From the NCBI GenBank assembly GCA_910586955.1, contig CAJUMM010000018.1:1-28094 (forward strand): DNA of 28,094 bases. Direction: 5' to 3'. This DNA is from an uncultured Lachnospiraceae bacterium (GTDB lineage Bacteria > Bacillota > Clostridia > Lachnospirales > Lachnospiraceae). A model generated the notes under the pieces. That model saw only the letters and a program-made list of their open reading frames with translations, was not told where the DNA came from and searched no databases. The position numbers and the translations under genes are program-made. Below, in pieces: positions 7,337 through 15,628 of this stretch; position 1 is the first letter of the stretch, and each line of letters opens with the position of its first letter.

Positions 7337-8242
7337 ATGGCAAGTTATTATTTGACTTATATGATTAATAATGCCTTTATCATCGTCATCGGTATGCTGG
7401 GGGTGTACGTGATCACGGGATTGACGGGCATGTTCTCTATGGGCCAGGCGGCCTTTATGGCGGTGGGCGGCTATACGGCAGCCATGCTGGCAAAATATCT
7501 GGGAGCGCCGATTTTCATTACCCTTCCCGCCTCCATGATTGTGGGAGCTATCCTGGGATTTCTTATCGGTATACCGGTGATACGCCTCCGGAGGGATTAC
7601 GTGGCAGTGGTAACTCTGGGTTTCAGCCAGGCTTTGGTGGCCCTTCTTAATAATTCCGCCAGTATTACCGGTGGCGCCCTGGGACTTAACGGAATTCCCC
7701 GCTACACCAATAAGACCATGATCGTGATTATCCTGGTTCTGGTGACGGCCGGTATCTGGCAGTTAAAGAAATCCCGCTTCGGGCGGGAGTGTGTGGCCAT
7801 TAAGGTGGATGAACTGGCGGCCTCCTCCATGGGAATCGATGTGGCAAGGACCAAGCTTATTGTGTTTATTCTGGCCTGTGCCATTTCCGCTTTGGCGGGG
7901 TGCCTGTATGTGCATACCACCTCCTATCTGGATTCGGCTTCCTTTGGCTGGGATCAGTCTTCCATGTGGATTATTATGGTGTACTTCGGCGGCGTCAGTT
8001 CCCTGACAGGCTCCATCTTTTCCGGAGTGGTACTGACCATGATTCAGGAAATTTTCCGGTTCTCTGCAGAGTGGCGGACGGTAATCTACTGCGTCATCGT
8101 GCTGGTAATTATCAATTTCCGTCCCCAGGGTTTGTTCGGTGAGACGGAGCTGGACGGAAAGACCATCCGCAAACTGGGAAGGCAGGTGATTTCCCTGCCC
8201 CGGAAGTGTAAAAATCTGATAAGCGGAAAGGGGGAAAAATGA
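7337..8242 (+). CDS. livM: Liv-type ABC transporter permease (LivM-like)
   Basis: A 301-residue partner permease with several membrane segments and family-typical stretches (GLTGMFSMGQAAFMAVGGY near 28-46; RRDYVAVVTLGF near 85-96). It ends in a basic, probably cytoplasmic, tail. AAGGAGG lies 7 bases before the ATG. Its stop overlaps the start of the ATPase gene by 4 bases, so translation is coupled. E. coli LivM is longer because of extra N-terminal segments; this compact form is common in Firmicutes. Confidence 0.9.
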   Translation: MASYYLTYMINNAFIIVIGMLGVYVITGLTGMFSMGQAAFMAVGGYTAAMLAKYLGAPIFITLPASMIVGAILGFLIGIPVIRLRRDYVAVVTLGFSQALVALLNNSASITGGALGLNGIPRYTNKTMIVIILVLVTAGIWQLKKSRFGRECVAIKVDELAASSMGIDVARTKLIVFILACAISALAGCLYVHTTSYLDSASFGWDQSSMWIIMVYFGGVSSLTGSIFSGVVLTMIQEIFRFSAEWRTVIYCVIVLVIINFRPQGLFGETELDGKTIRKLGRQVISLPRKCKNLISGKGEK

Positions 8243-9009
8243 TGCTGCTGGAACTTAAAGCTATCCAGAAAAGCTTTGGAGGCGTACAGGCGGTAAAGGA
8301 TGTCTCCCTGAAGGTGGAGAAGGGACAGATTATCGGAATTATCGGGCCCAACGGGGCAGGCAAGACCACGGTGCTGAACCTGATCTCGGGCATTTATCCG
8401 GTGGACGCCGGGGAAGTGGTATTCCGGGATCAGAATATTGCCGGGATGAAGCAGCACAAGATTGCCCAGCTTGGGATTTCCCGGACCTTCCAGAATATCC
8501 GCCTTTTTAAAGGATTGACGGTGCTGGAGAATGTAATGACGGCTCTGGATGCTACGACCCATTACAATATTCTTTCGGCCATTCTCCATCTGCCCTCTAA
8601 GCACAGGCTGGAGAAGGCAAACCGGGAGAAGGCCATGGAAGCCCTCCGGCTGGTGGGGCTTGAGGAACACCGGGATGCCAGTCCTTTTAATCTTCCCTAC
8701 GGGCTTCAAAGGCGGGTGGAACTGGCCCGGGCCATTGTGAACGAGCCCCAGCTTCTGATGCTGGACGAGCCGGCGGCGGGCTTAAATCCCAGCGAGATCG
8801 AGGAGTTTATTGCCCTGATTTTAAGGCTGCGGGAAAAATACGGATTCGGGATTTTGTTTATCGAGCACCGGATGAAGGTGGTCAACGAGCTTTCGGAATA
8901 CATTTATGTAATTAATTTCGGAGATTTACTGACGGAAGGAACACCGGAGAAGGTGGTTAACGATCCCGAAGTCATTAAGGCGTATCTCGGAGAGGAGGAA
9001 ATAACATGA
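8239..9009 (+). CDS. livG: Liv-type ABC transporter ATP-binding protein (LivG-like)
   Basis: A 256-residue cytoplasmic ATPase driving uptake. Walker A is GPNGAGKTT at 36-44, Walker B is LLMLDEP at 172-178, and the signature region is the LivG-type LPYGLQRR (152-159) in place of LSGGQ. That variant is normal for this subfamily, not a defect. The start overlaps livM by 4 bases (ATGATG, with the second ATG at 8242 as an alternative), and its stop overlaps the next ATPase gene. Confidence 0.93.
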   Translation: MMLLELKAIQKSFGGVQAVKDVSLKVEKGQIIGIIGPNGAGKTTVLNLISGIYPVDAGEVVFRDQNIAGMKQHKIAQLGISRTFQNIRLFKGLTVLENVMTALDATTHYNILSAILHLPSKHRLEKANREKAMEALRLVGLEEHRDASPFNLPYGLQRRVELARAIVNEPQLLMLDEPAAGLNPSEIEEFIALILRLREKYGFGILFIEHRMKVVNELSEYIYVINFGDLLTEGTPEKVVNDPEVIKAYLGEEEIT

Positions 9010-9710
9010 GCTTTTTCGAGGTAGATAATCTTTCGGTGAGTTACGGGCATATTTCGGCCCTGCGGGACGTGTCCATCCGTGTGGAGGAGGGAACGGTTGT
9101 ATCCATCATCGGCTCCAACGGCGCAGGAAAAAGCACTCTGATGAACGCCATCAGCGGCGTGGTAAAGCGGGAGAGAGGCAGTCTGCGGCTGGAGGGGAAA
9201 GCCCTGCCGGGCCAGGCCCACCGGGTAGTTCACAGCGGCATTATCCAGGTGCCGGAGGGCAGGCGTGTCTTCGCCGGCCTGACGGTGACGGAAAACCTGA
9301 TTATGGGCGGATGCCGGATTCCGGCTGCGGAGGCCAGGAAGAAGATTCCCGGCATGTATGAGCTGTTTCCCATTCTGGGACAGCGGAAAAACCAGATGGC
9401 GGGGACCCTCTCCGGCGGGGAGCAGCAGATGCTGGCCATTGCCAGGGGACTGATGGCGGATCCCAAGATATTGCTTTTGGACGAGCCCTCCCTGGGACTT
9501 GCCCCCATTATTGTGAGCCAGGTATTTGATATTGTAAAGCAGATCAATGAGAAAGGGATCACGGTGCTTCTGGTGGAACAGAATGCCAGCAAGGCCATGT
9601 CCATTTCCGACTATACCTATGTGCTGGAGACTGGAAAAATCGTAGCGGAGGGCTCCTCGGACAAGCTGCGGAACGACGACACTATTAAAAAGGCATATTT
9701 AGGAAAGTGA
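9006..9710 (+). CDS. livF: Liv-type ABC transporter ATP-binding protein (LivF-like)
   Basis: The second ATPase subunit, 234 residues. Walker A is GSNGAGKST at 36-44, the signature motif LSGGEQ is at 135-140 and Walker B LLLDEP is at 156-161, followed by SLGLAP. It starts in an ATGA overlap with livG. The order receptor-H-M-G-F is complete, so the importer should be functional. Confidence 0.93.
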   Translation: MSFFEVDNLSVSYGHISALRDVSIRVEEGTVVSIIGSNGAGKSTLMNAISGVVKRERGSLRLEGKALPGQAHRVVHSGIIQVPEGRRVFAGLTVTENLIMGGCRIPAAEARKKIPGMYELFPILGQRKNQMAGTLSGGEQQMLAIARGLMADPKILLLDEPSLGLAPIIVSQVFDIVKQINEKGITVLLVEQNASKAMSISDYTYVLETGKIVAEGSSDKLRNDDTIKKAYLGK

Positions 9711-9724
9711 GGAAAAGAACACAT

Positions 9725-10690
9725 ATGAGCGAACAGAAAAAAATGCGTATCGGTATTATCGGAGCGGGCTCTATTGCCCACTCCGCCCATTTCCCGGCCT
9801 TATCCTCTTTTGAAGATGTAGAGGTGGCTGCGGTTTTCAACAGAACCTATGAGAAGGCGGAACAGGCCTGCAGGCAGTACGGCTTCGGAAAAGCGGTAAA
9901 GACCTTTGACGAATTTCTGAACCAGGATTTGGATGCCGCCGTTCTCTTAACCCCTAAGACCGTGAGGAAGGAATACCTTGTCCCCCTTTTGGAGGCCAAG
10001 CTGGATGTGCTGGTGGAGAAGCCTCTGGCAAGTACCATGGAAGAGTGCGAGTATCTGGCGGAGGCATCCAAAAATTCCGGGCAGATCGTGATGGTGGCCT
10101 TTAACCGCCGCTATTCTCCCGTATTCCAGCGGGGAGCGGAGGAATTTAAGGATAAGGCGCCCCACTATGTGATGGCCCAGAAATGCAGGGAGTTTAAGGA
10201 GTACCGAGCTACTCTGGAGAATTCCATACATATGGTAGATTTGCTGCGGCATATCCTGGGAGAGTGCGGGGAAGTGACGGCGAAGGCCAAGTGGTCCGAC
10301 TGGTTCTATGAGGATCTCTGCACGGCCCAGCTGGAGTTTGAGAACGGGTCCCTGGCACTTCTGGGAGCCAGCCGGGAGGCGGGCCAGTGGTATGAGCGGG
10401 TGGAGATGTACGGAGACAATAAGACGGTGATCGTGGAATCCCCGGACCGCCTGACCATTGTACGTCCCGAGTACGAGGAGGTGCGCAATTCCACGCCTCT
10501 GAATAAGGGCTGGTCCAACTATCTGGACGCTATCGGTTTCCGCCCCTGCGACCGGCATTTTATCGACTGCTGCAAGACCCGGCAGAAGCCTCTGACCAGT
10601 GCGGAGGATGCTTTGAAAACCATGCAGCTGATGAACCGCATCCTGCAGTCTGCAGGACTGCCGGATATGACGAAAGAATGGGGGCATTAA
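9725..10690 (+). CDS. Gfo/Idh/MocA-family NAD(P)-dependent oxidoreductase
   Basis: A 321-residue dehydrogenase of the glucose-fructose oxidoreductase / inositol dehydrogenase family. The N-terminal Rossmann fold has the dinucleotide motif GIIGAGSIA (10-18). The family EKP motif is at 98-100 (LVEKPLA), and a C-terminal alpha/beta substrate domain follows. Members oxidise or reduce a ring or chain hydroxyl of sugars, inositols or glycosides. The ATG at 9725 has GAGG (9709-9712) 12 bases upstream. A GTG at 9707 overlapping the livF stop is in frame, but its AGGA would be only 2 bases away, so the choice is moderately sure. It sits directly before isomerase 2, the usual pairing for oxidation-isomerisation sugar pathways. 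Confidence 0.88.
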   Translation: MSEQKKMRIGIIGAGSIAHSAHFPALSSFEDVEVAAVFNRTYEKAEQACRQYGFGKAVKTFDEFLNQDLDAAVLLTPKTVRKEYLVPLLEAKLDVLVEKPLASTMEECEYLAEASKNSGQIVMVAFNRRYSPVFQRGAEEFKDKAPHYVMAQKCREFKEYRATLENSIHMVDLLRHILGECGEVTAKAKWSDWFYEDLCTAQLEFENGSLALLGASREAGQWYERVEMYGDNKTVIVESPDRLTIVRPEYEEVRNSTPLNKGWSNYLDAIGFRPCDRHFIDCCKTRQKPLTSAEDALKTMQLMNRILQSAGLPDMTKEWGH

Positions 10691-10693
10691 GAG

Positions 10694-11593
10694 ATGATGA
10701 AGATTGCGGGACATACCATGGGGACTCCGGAGTACAGCTTATTTGAGGCCATAGACCTGTTTGCTGAGATCGGCCTTCAGGGTATTGAGATTATTATCCA
10801 GACGGACGGCTATAAATGTGCCATTCCCCTGGATGCGGATATGGAATATGTGAGAGAAGTGCGGGCCAAGGCAGATGCGGCAGGCTTAGAGGTATCCGGC
10901 GTGACCCCTTATATGAATCTCTACAACAGCCTTGATGAGGCCCAGCGGGAGCAGTCGGCAAAAGAATTGAAGCGGGTGATTGACATGGCGGAGATTTTGG
11001 GAGCCAAAAATGTAAGAATCTACGGCGGAAAGCTGGTGGACGGGGAGACGGATCCCGACGGAAGGAAGCTTAATCAGCTGGTGAAGACCATGCGGGAGTG
11101 CGGGGACTACGGAAAGCCCCAGGGTATCCGCCTGGTGCTGGAGAATCATTTCGGCACCATGACCACCACGGCGGCCCGGACTGCGGAGATTATCAAAGAG
11201 ATCGATCATCCCAATGTGGGCATTCTCTATGACCAGGCCAACATTGCATTTTTCCCGGCAGAGGAATACCCGGAGGCCATTGCCCTGCAGAAAGACAAGA
11301 TTTATTACGTCCACTGCAAGGATCTGGTATACCGGGGCGGCGTGGCCAGGAAACCTAAGTTTACCATGGTATCCCATGTGAATGAGGAGGACCGGACGGT
11401 TTACTCCAGAGTGCCGGGAGACGGGATTCTGGATTGGCCGGGAATTTTAAAAACCTTAAAGGAGTCCGGTTATGACGGCTGGGTGTCCATGGAGTACGAG
11501 CGGCGCTGGCAGCCGCAGGACCTGCCGGATGCCAAAGAGGGCATGAAACGGGGCGGAGATTACATACGGGGGATTCTTAAGTCTCTGGAATAA
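10694..11593 (+). CDS. Sugar phosphate isomerase/epimerase (TIM barrel) 2
   Basis: A 299-residue xylose-isomerase-like barrel. Metal-ligand positions are visible: E150 (LVLENHF), D180 (ILYDQAN), H207 (YYVHCKD) and E267 (SMEYER). Two consecutive ATGs (10694 and 10697) can serve as starts; MKIAGHT from the second is equally plausible. It begins 3 bases after the oxidoreductase stop, so the two are surely cotranscribed. The presence of all four metal ligands argues for an active enzyme. The specific reaction (isomerase, epimerase or inosose-type dehydratase) cannot be assigned. Confidence 0.88.
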   Translation: MMKIAGHTMGTPEYSLFEAIDLFAEIGLQGIEIIIQTDGYKCAIPLDADMEYVREVRAKADAAGLEVSGVTPYMNLYNSLDEAQREQSAKELKRVIDMAEILGAKNVRIYGGKLVDGETDPDGRKLNQLVKTMRECGDYGKPQGIRLVLENHFGTMTTTAARTAEIIKEIDHPNVGILYDQANIAFFPAEEYPEAIALQKDKIYYVHCKDLVYRGGVARKPKFTMVSHVNEEDRTVYSRVPGDGILDWPGILKTLKESGYDGWVSMEYERRWQPQDLPDAKEGMKRGGDYIRGILKSLE

Positions 11594-11637
11594 GGAAATG
11601 AAATAAGAGACGAAAAAGGGGAAGGAGAGAAGTGAAG

Positions 11638-12795
11638 ATGAAAAATATGAAGGTAAACTATGCAGGAATTGAATTGGAACATCCCATTCTGGCGGCTTCC
11701 ACAGGGGCAACCCGGGATTGGCAGCAGGCGGTAAAGTGTGAAGAAAGCGGCTACTCCGGCGTGGTGCTGAAATCGGTCCAGGAGGAGGAGATTATGCGGT
11801 ATAATCCCTTCCCCAGATTTAAGATCATAAGAAGCGGGATTCCCGGATTTTCCTCTACGACCTTTTACAGTTACGAGCAGGCCTACCACGGCGGCATAGA
11901 GGATTACTATGAGACGGTTTACCAGACCAAGAAGCGCTGCTCCTTCCCCGTTATCGCCAGTATCAACTGCATCAATCCGGAGACTTGGGGAGAGTATGCC
12001 GTGGCCTGTGAGCAGGCGGGAGCGGACGCAGTGGAGATTGTGCCCAGCTGTCCCTCCGGGCTTCTGGTGCGGGATCCCAGCCATGACAATCACAGTATTT
12101 CCATTGCAGCTTTGAAGCTGTGCAAGGAGAAGGTAAAGATTCCTGTGATCCCCAAGATGACGGCCCAGGTGGCGAATCCCCTGTATACGGCCATATGTCT
12201 TAGCGAGGCGGGAGCGGACGGACTGACCATGAGCAACCGGACTACCGGAATTGACATTGATGTGGATACTATGGCTCCGGTTCTTCACGGAGGCGTGGCA
12301 GGACACGGAGGTTCCTGGGCTCTGAATGGGGTTCTGCGCTGGATTATTGTGACGTACCCCAAGGTGAAAGGTACCATCAGCGCCACCGGCGGGGCCACCA
12401 ACGGGGAAGAAGTAATCAAATGCTTATTGGCGGGGGCAAACAGTGTGCAGTTAGGCGCAGTCATGTATCTGAAAGGGTATGATTATGTCCGCACCGTGCT
12501 GCAGGAGGTGGAAGCCTATATGGACCGGATGGGCGTGGAAAGGCTCTCGGATATTATCGGAAAAGCCGGGGAACGGATGCTTGCCATGGAGGAATATGAC
12601 CGCTCTACCCGCTATTATGCCTCTCCGGATTTGTCCAAGTGTAAAAAGTGCGCCCAGTGCAGTCCTGTGTGTATCTACGACGCCTTAACCTATACGGAGG
12701 AAGGACCCCGGATTGATCCGGACAAATGCGACGGCTGCGGCCTGTGCTCCAGCGTGTGCAGAAGTGATGTAATTGAGATGAAGAAAAAGAAATGA
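11638..12795 (+). CDS. Dihydroorotate-dehydrogenase-like flavoprotein with C-terminal 2[4Fe-4S] ferredoxin
   Basis: About 385 residues. Roughly the first 300 form a DHODH/PreA-type FMN barrel (AGIELEHPILAASTGATRDW at the N-terminus; PSCPSG loop; SATGGATNGEE and GANSVQLGA phosphate-binding end). The last ~55 residues carry two CxxCxxCxxxC clusters, CKKCAQCSPVC and CDGCGLCSSVC. The layout matches the PreA subunit of bacterial dihydropyrimidine dehydrogenase, but no PreT-like NAD(P)H subunit is present here and no pyrimidine genes surround it. It may reduce or oxidise a pathway intermediate using ferredoxin (inference). AAGGAG lies 10 bases before the ATG at 11638; a GTG at 11632 is an alternative. 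The stop overlaps the MFS gene by 4 bases. Confidence 0.87.
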   Translation: MKNMKVNYAGIELEHPILAASTGATRDWQQAVKCEESGYSGVVLKSVQEEEIMRYNPFPRFKIIRSGIPGFSSTTFYSYEQAYHGGIEDYYETVYQTKKRCSFPVIASINCINPETWGEYAVACEQAGADAVEIVPSCPSGLLVRDPSHDNHSISIAALKLCKEKVKIPVIPKMTAQVANPLYTAICLSEAGADGLTMSNRTTGIDIDVDTMAPVLHGGVAGHGGSWALNGVLRWIIVTYPKVKGTISATGGATNGEEVIKCLLAGANSVQLGAVMYLKGYDYVRTVLQEVEAYMDRMGVERLSDIIGKAGERMLAMEEYDRSTRYYASPDLSKCKKCAQCSPVCIYDALTYTEEGPRIDPDKCDGCGLCSSVCRSDVIEMKKKK

Positions 12796-14027
12796 CCAAT
12801 CGGGAAGAACGAAAGAAAAGACGCCTGCAGGCAATTTATCCATGGCTGATTGTTTTAAGCTGTTTCTGCCTGCAGGGCGGGGTGCTGGGCATTATCCACT
12901 GCTGCCGGGGGATGTTTTTTGATATTCTGGCAGAAGAACTGGAGGTGAGCTTAAGCGCTCTCACGGGGTATGTATCCGTCTACGGCATTACTTCGGCCCT
13001 TGCCATGCCTCTGGCGGACCGGATGGTGGAGCACTGGAAAATCCAGTATGTGATTGGAATTTCCGCAGCGGTTATGGCTCTTTCCCAGTTTGCCCAGGCC
13101 TTTTTTGACCGGCTTTGGCAGTGGTATGCCGTGGGAGCGGTGCAGGGACTTTGCTATACGGTTCTGATTCCCACGGTTCCCCTGCTTTTGCAGAACTGGT
13201 TCCGGGAGAAGCAGGGAATGGTGCTGGGGATTGCGGGAGCCTCCTCAGGTATGGTAGGCGCCGTGATGAACGCAGTGGGAAACCGGATTATGGATGTATG
13301 GGGATGGAGGGCCTGCTACATGGTGCTGGGGGCAGTGCTGCTGGTTATGATGGTGCCTTTAAGCTTCCTGGTGGTGCGAAAAACCCCGGAGGAAGCAGGC
13401 TTGAAGCCTTATGGGGAGAAACGCCGGGAAGAGAAGGAGCCCCTGTGGGGGATTCCCTTGAAACAGGCGGCCCGGACAGCCCGGTTCTGGCTGCTCATGG
13501 CAGTGACAGCCATTATCTGTTACCTGACCTGCTTTAACCAGCTTTTGAAAGATTTCGGAATGAGCCGGGAGCAGCTGGTACCGGTGGCGGGAAGCCTGAC
13601 GATTATGGCTATGGTGGGAAATATCGCCATCAAGCTTCTCATCGGCAGAATGAATGACCGCTGGGGAATGTACCCCTCCTTTGCCTTCGGGCTTTTGCTG
13701 ATTGGGACAGGATTTGCCTTCCTGCTTTTTGGAAATTCGCCCCTGGCGGGCTTTGCAGGCGCCTTTATTATGGGCGGTCCCATGTCCCTGTCGGTGATAC
13801 TGCTTCCCATCTGGACCATGCGTCTCTTCGGGAGAAAGTATTATTTTCACATTTTTTCCGCAGTATCCATGGCGGTAAACTTCTTTGCAGCCTTCGGGTA
13901 TCTTTTATTTACCGGGGTACATGATTTATTTGGCGGCTATGATGCGGCTTTGGTCTTCGGGCTTGGAAGCGCCCTGGCTGCCCTGGGACTTCTGCTGTGG
14001 GTGAACCTGCTGGAAAAGAGAACATGA
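12792..14027 (+). CDS. Major facilitator superfamily transporter
   Basis: A 411-residue membrane protein with about 12 hydrophobic segments in two halves joined by a charged cytoplasmic loop near residues 195-220 (VRKTPEEAGLKPYGEKRREE). The loop and GRMNDRWG repeat-type motif are typical of MFS carriers, perhaps the oxalate/formate-antiporter-like subgroup. It starts in an ATGA overlap with the flavoprotein gene. As the operon already has an ABC importer, this carrier may export a by-product or an aglycone, or import a related substrate. That is inference only. Confidence 0.87.
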   Translation: MTNREERKKRRLQAIYPWLIVLSCFCLQGGVLGIIHCCRGMFFDILAEELEVSLSALTGYVSVYGITSALAMPLADRMVEHWKIQYVIGISAAVMALSQFAQAFFDRLWQWYAVGAVQGLCYTVLIPTVPLLLQNWFREKQGMVLGIAGASSGMVGAVMNAVGNRIMDVWGWRACYMVLGAVLLVMMVPLSFLVVRKTPEEAGLKPYGEKRREEKEPLWGIPLKQAARTARFWLLMAVTAIICYLTCFNQLLKDFGMSREQLVPVAGSLTIMAMVGNIAIKLLIGRMNDRWGMYPSFAFGLLLIGTGFAFLLFGNSPLAGFAGAFIMGGPMSLSVILLPIWTMRLFGRKYYFHIFSAVSMAVNFFAAFGYLLFTGVHDLFGGYDAALVFGLGSALAALGLLLWVNLLEKRT

Positions 14028-14050
14028 TAATGAAAAAGAGGTTGTCTGAT

Positions 14051-14491
14051 ATGACGAAGAAAGAGTATGTAAAACAGTTCGGAGGAAAATTTAATATTCA
14101 TGACGGAGAGATTTGGACCATGCCCAATGGCCATAAGGTTCATTTTGCTTTGACGCCGAAAGTGGGGTCCCTGCATTTCAACATTGCCACGGGCTGGCAT
14201 GAGCCGGGAAAGGAATTTGCGCCCCATGTGCATCCGGTATCGGCGGAGCTTCTGGTAGTCTTTGAGGGAAAGGGGGAGTGCTTTCTTTATGACAAATGGA
14301 TTCCCTGCGAGAAGGGGGACGTTATCTATGCGCCGCCGGGAGTTTTCCACGGCACCAGGAATCCGGAAGGAAATACGGAACCCTTTGTGACCCTTGGCAT
14401 TGCAACGCCCCCGCAGCTGGATCTGTATGCCAGGGCGGCCTATGACGTTATGGATGACGACAAATCTGAATTCACCCCGGACTGGGAGTAG
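14051..14491 (+). CDS. Cupin-domain protein 1
   Basis: A 146-residue single-domain cupin. The metal-binding motif is recognisable: HVHP (two histidines) followed by a glutamate in AELLV, and the second cupin motif with the fourth ligand in APPGVFHGT. It is clearly paralogous to the cupin at 17415; they share QFGGKFN/KFGGMFN, YDKWIP/FDKWIP, YAPPGVxHGTR and ATPPQLDLY. The start at 14051 is preferred because AAAGAGG (14035-14041) lies 9 bases upstream and it lines up with the paralogue's N-terminus. In-frame ATGs at 14024 and 14030 would add a short basic extension. Small cupins in such operons act as sugar isomerases, epimerases or lyases; the role here is unassigned. Confidence 0.87.
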   Translation: MTKKEYVKQFGGKFNIHDGEIWTMPNGHKVHFALTPKVGSLHFNIATGWHEPGKEFAPHVHPVSAELLVVFEGKGECFLYDKWIPCEKGDVIYAPPGVFHGTRNPEGNTEPFVTLGIATPPQLDLYARAAYDVMDDDKSEFTPDWE

Positions 14492-14504
14492 AGGAAGGAA
14501 GACA

Positions 14505-15470
14505 ATGAAGATAGGCATTGTTGCAAATATGCTCCAGGACAAGCCTCTTAAGGAAGCGCTGGAGTATTATAGAAGCCTGGGAATCGAAGCAGCGGAGATC
14601 GGCTGTGGAGGATATCCGGGGAAAGCCCATAGTGACCCGGAAAACCTGCTGGCAAACCGGTGGGAATTGAAGAAATTTAAAGAAACCATAGAGGACTCCG
14701 GGCTTTGTATCAGCGCTTTCGCCTGTCACGGAAACCCGGTTCATCCGGACCAGGAGCTTGCAACCGCATATCACAGGGATATGTGCGATGCGGTAAGGCT
14801 GGCCGGCGAGATGGGAGTTGACACCATTACCTGTTTCTCCGGCTGTCCGGGAGACCGCCCGGGGGCGAAATTTCCTAACTGGGTTACCTGCGCCTGGCCT
14901 GAGGATTATCAGAAAATCCTGGATTACCAGTGGAACGAGGTGCTGATTCCCTACTGGAGTAAATTTACCGGGTTTGCCCGTATGTACGGGGTGACGAAAA
15001 TTGCCCTGGAGCTGCATCCGGGATTTATGGTCTACAACACGGACACGCTGCTGCGGCTGCGAAGGGCAGCCGGACCTTCCATCGGCGCCAACTTTGATCC
15101 CAGCCATCTTCTGTGGCAGGGCATGGAGCCGGCGGTGGTAATCCGGGAGCTGGGAGAAGCCGTTTACCATGTCCATGCCAAGGACGTAAAAATCGACAAA
15201 TGGAATACGGCCCGAAACGGGGTGCTGGATACCAGGCATTACAGTGATGAAGGGAACCGTTCCTGGATTTTCCGGACGGTAGGTTACGGAAATGACATGG
15301 CTTACTGGAAAGAGATTTTCTCCGCCCTGCGCCTGGCCGGGTACGACGGCGCCGTCAGCATCGAGCACGAGGACAGCTTGATGGATCGGCTGGAGGGCTT
15401 GGAAAAGGCAGTAGGCGTTTTAAAGGAATGTATCATCCGGGAAGGCCGGACAGAGATGTGGTGGGCGTGA
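14505..15470 (+). CDS. Sugar phosphate isomerase/epimerase (TIM barrel) 3
   Basis: A 321-residue xylose-isomerase-like barrel, longer than the other two at the locus. Candidate metal ligands are E169 (ALELHPG), D198 (ANFDPSH), H224 (VYHVHAKD) and E287 (SIEHED). The ATG at 14505 follows GAGGAAGGA; an in-frame upstream start at 14394 would run through the end of the cupin gene and is rejected. Size, the HVHAKD and IEHED motifs and the cupin plus Gfo/Idh company recall large-subunit enzymes of sugar-oxidation and C-glycoside-cleaving systems, but the small DUF6379-type partner of those is not seen. The function is therefore left open. Confidence 0.88.
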   Translation: MKIGIVANMLQDKPLKEALEYYRSLGIEAAEIGCGGYPGKAHSDPENLLANRWELKKFKETIEDSGLCISAFACHGNPVHPDQELATAYHRDMCDAVRLAGEMGVDTITCFSGCPGDRPGAKFPNWVTCAWPEDYQKILDYQWNEVLIPYWSKFTGFARMYGVTKIALELHPGFMVYNTDTLLRLRRAAGPSIGANFDPSHLLWQGMEPAVVIRELGEAVYHVHAKDVKIDKWNTARNGVLDTRHYSDEGNRSWIFRTVGYGNDMAYWKEIFSALRLAGYDGAVSIEHEDSLMDRLEGLEKAVGVLKECIIREGRTEMWWA

Positions 15471-15495
15471 GCTTTTTGCAGTCATAGTCCTCTGG

Positions 15496-15612
15496 GCTGC
15501 GGAACTTATAAACAGCAGATACCCGGAAAGCGCCGGAAGGAGTTGCAGACGCAAAGCGTCTGGAAATCCTTCCAGATAGAGGGCGCTTGTAGGGGAGCTG
15601 CGGAACTTATAA
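15496..15612 (+). repeat. Structured intergenic repeat, copy 1, bounded by a 16-bp direct repeat
   Basis: GCTGCGGAACTTATAA occurs exactly at 15496-15511 and 15597-15612, flanking a core that is highly similar to the one at 17297-17390. The core folds: CCGGAAGGA (15533-15541) pairs with TCCTTCCAG (15567-15575) with one mismatch, enclosing CAGACGC-AAA-GCGTCTG (15546-15561). The right-hand repeat runs directly into the AGGAGG of the dhaK-like gene. It may be a small mobile element with target duplication, or an RNA processing/regulatory element. Confidence 0.75.
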
Positions 15613-15628
15613 TAGGAGGTTTTTAGCG

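Noticed and set aside
8239..9009. Defective ABC signature motif in the LivG-like ATPase
   Set aside because: YGLQRR in place of LSGGQ is the usual form in this subfamily.
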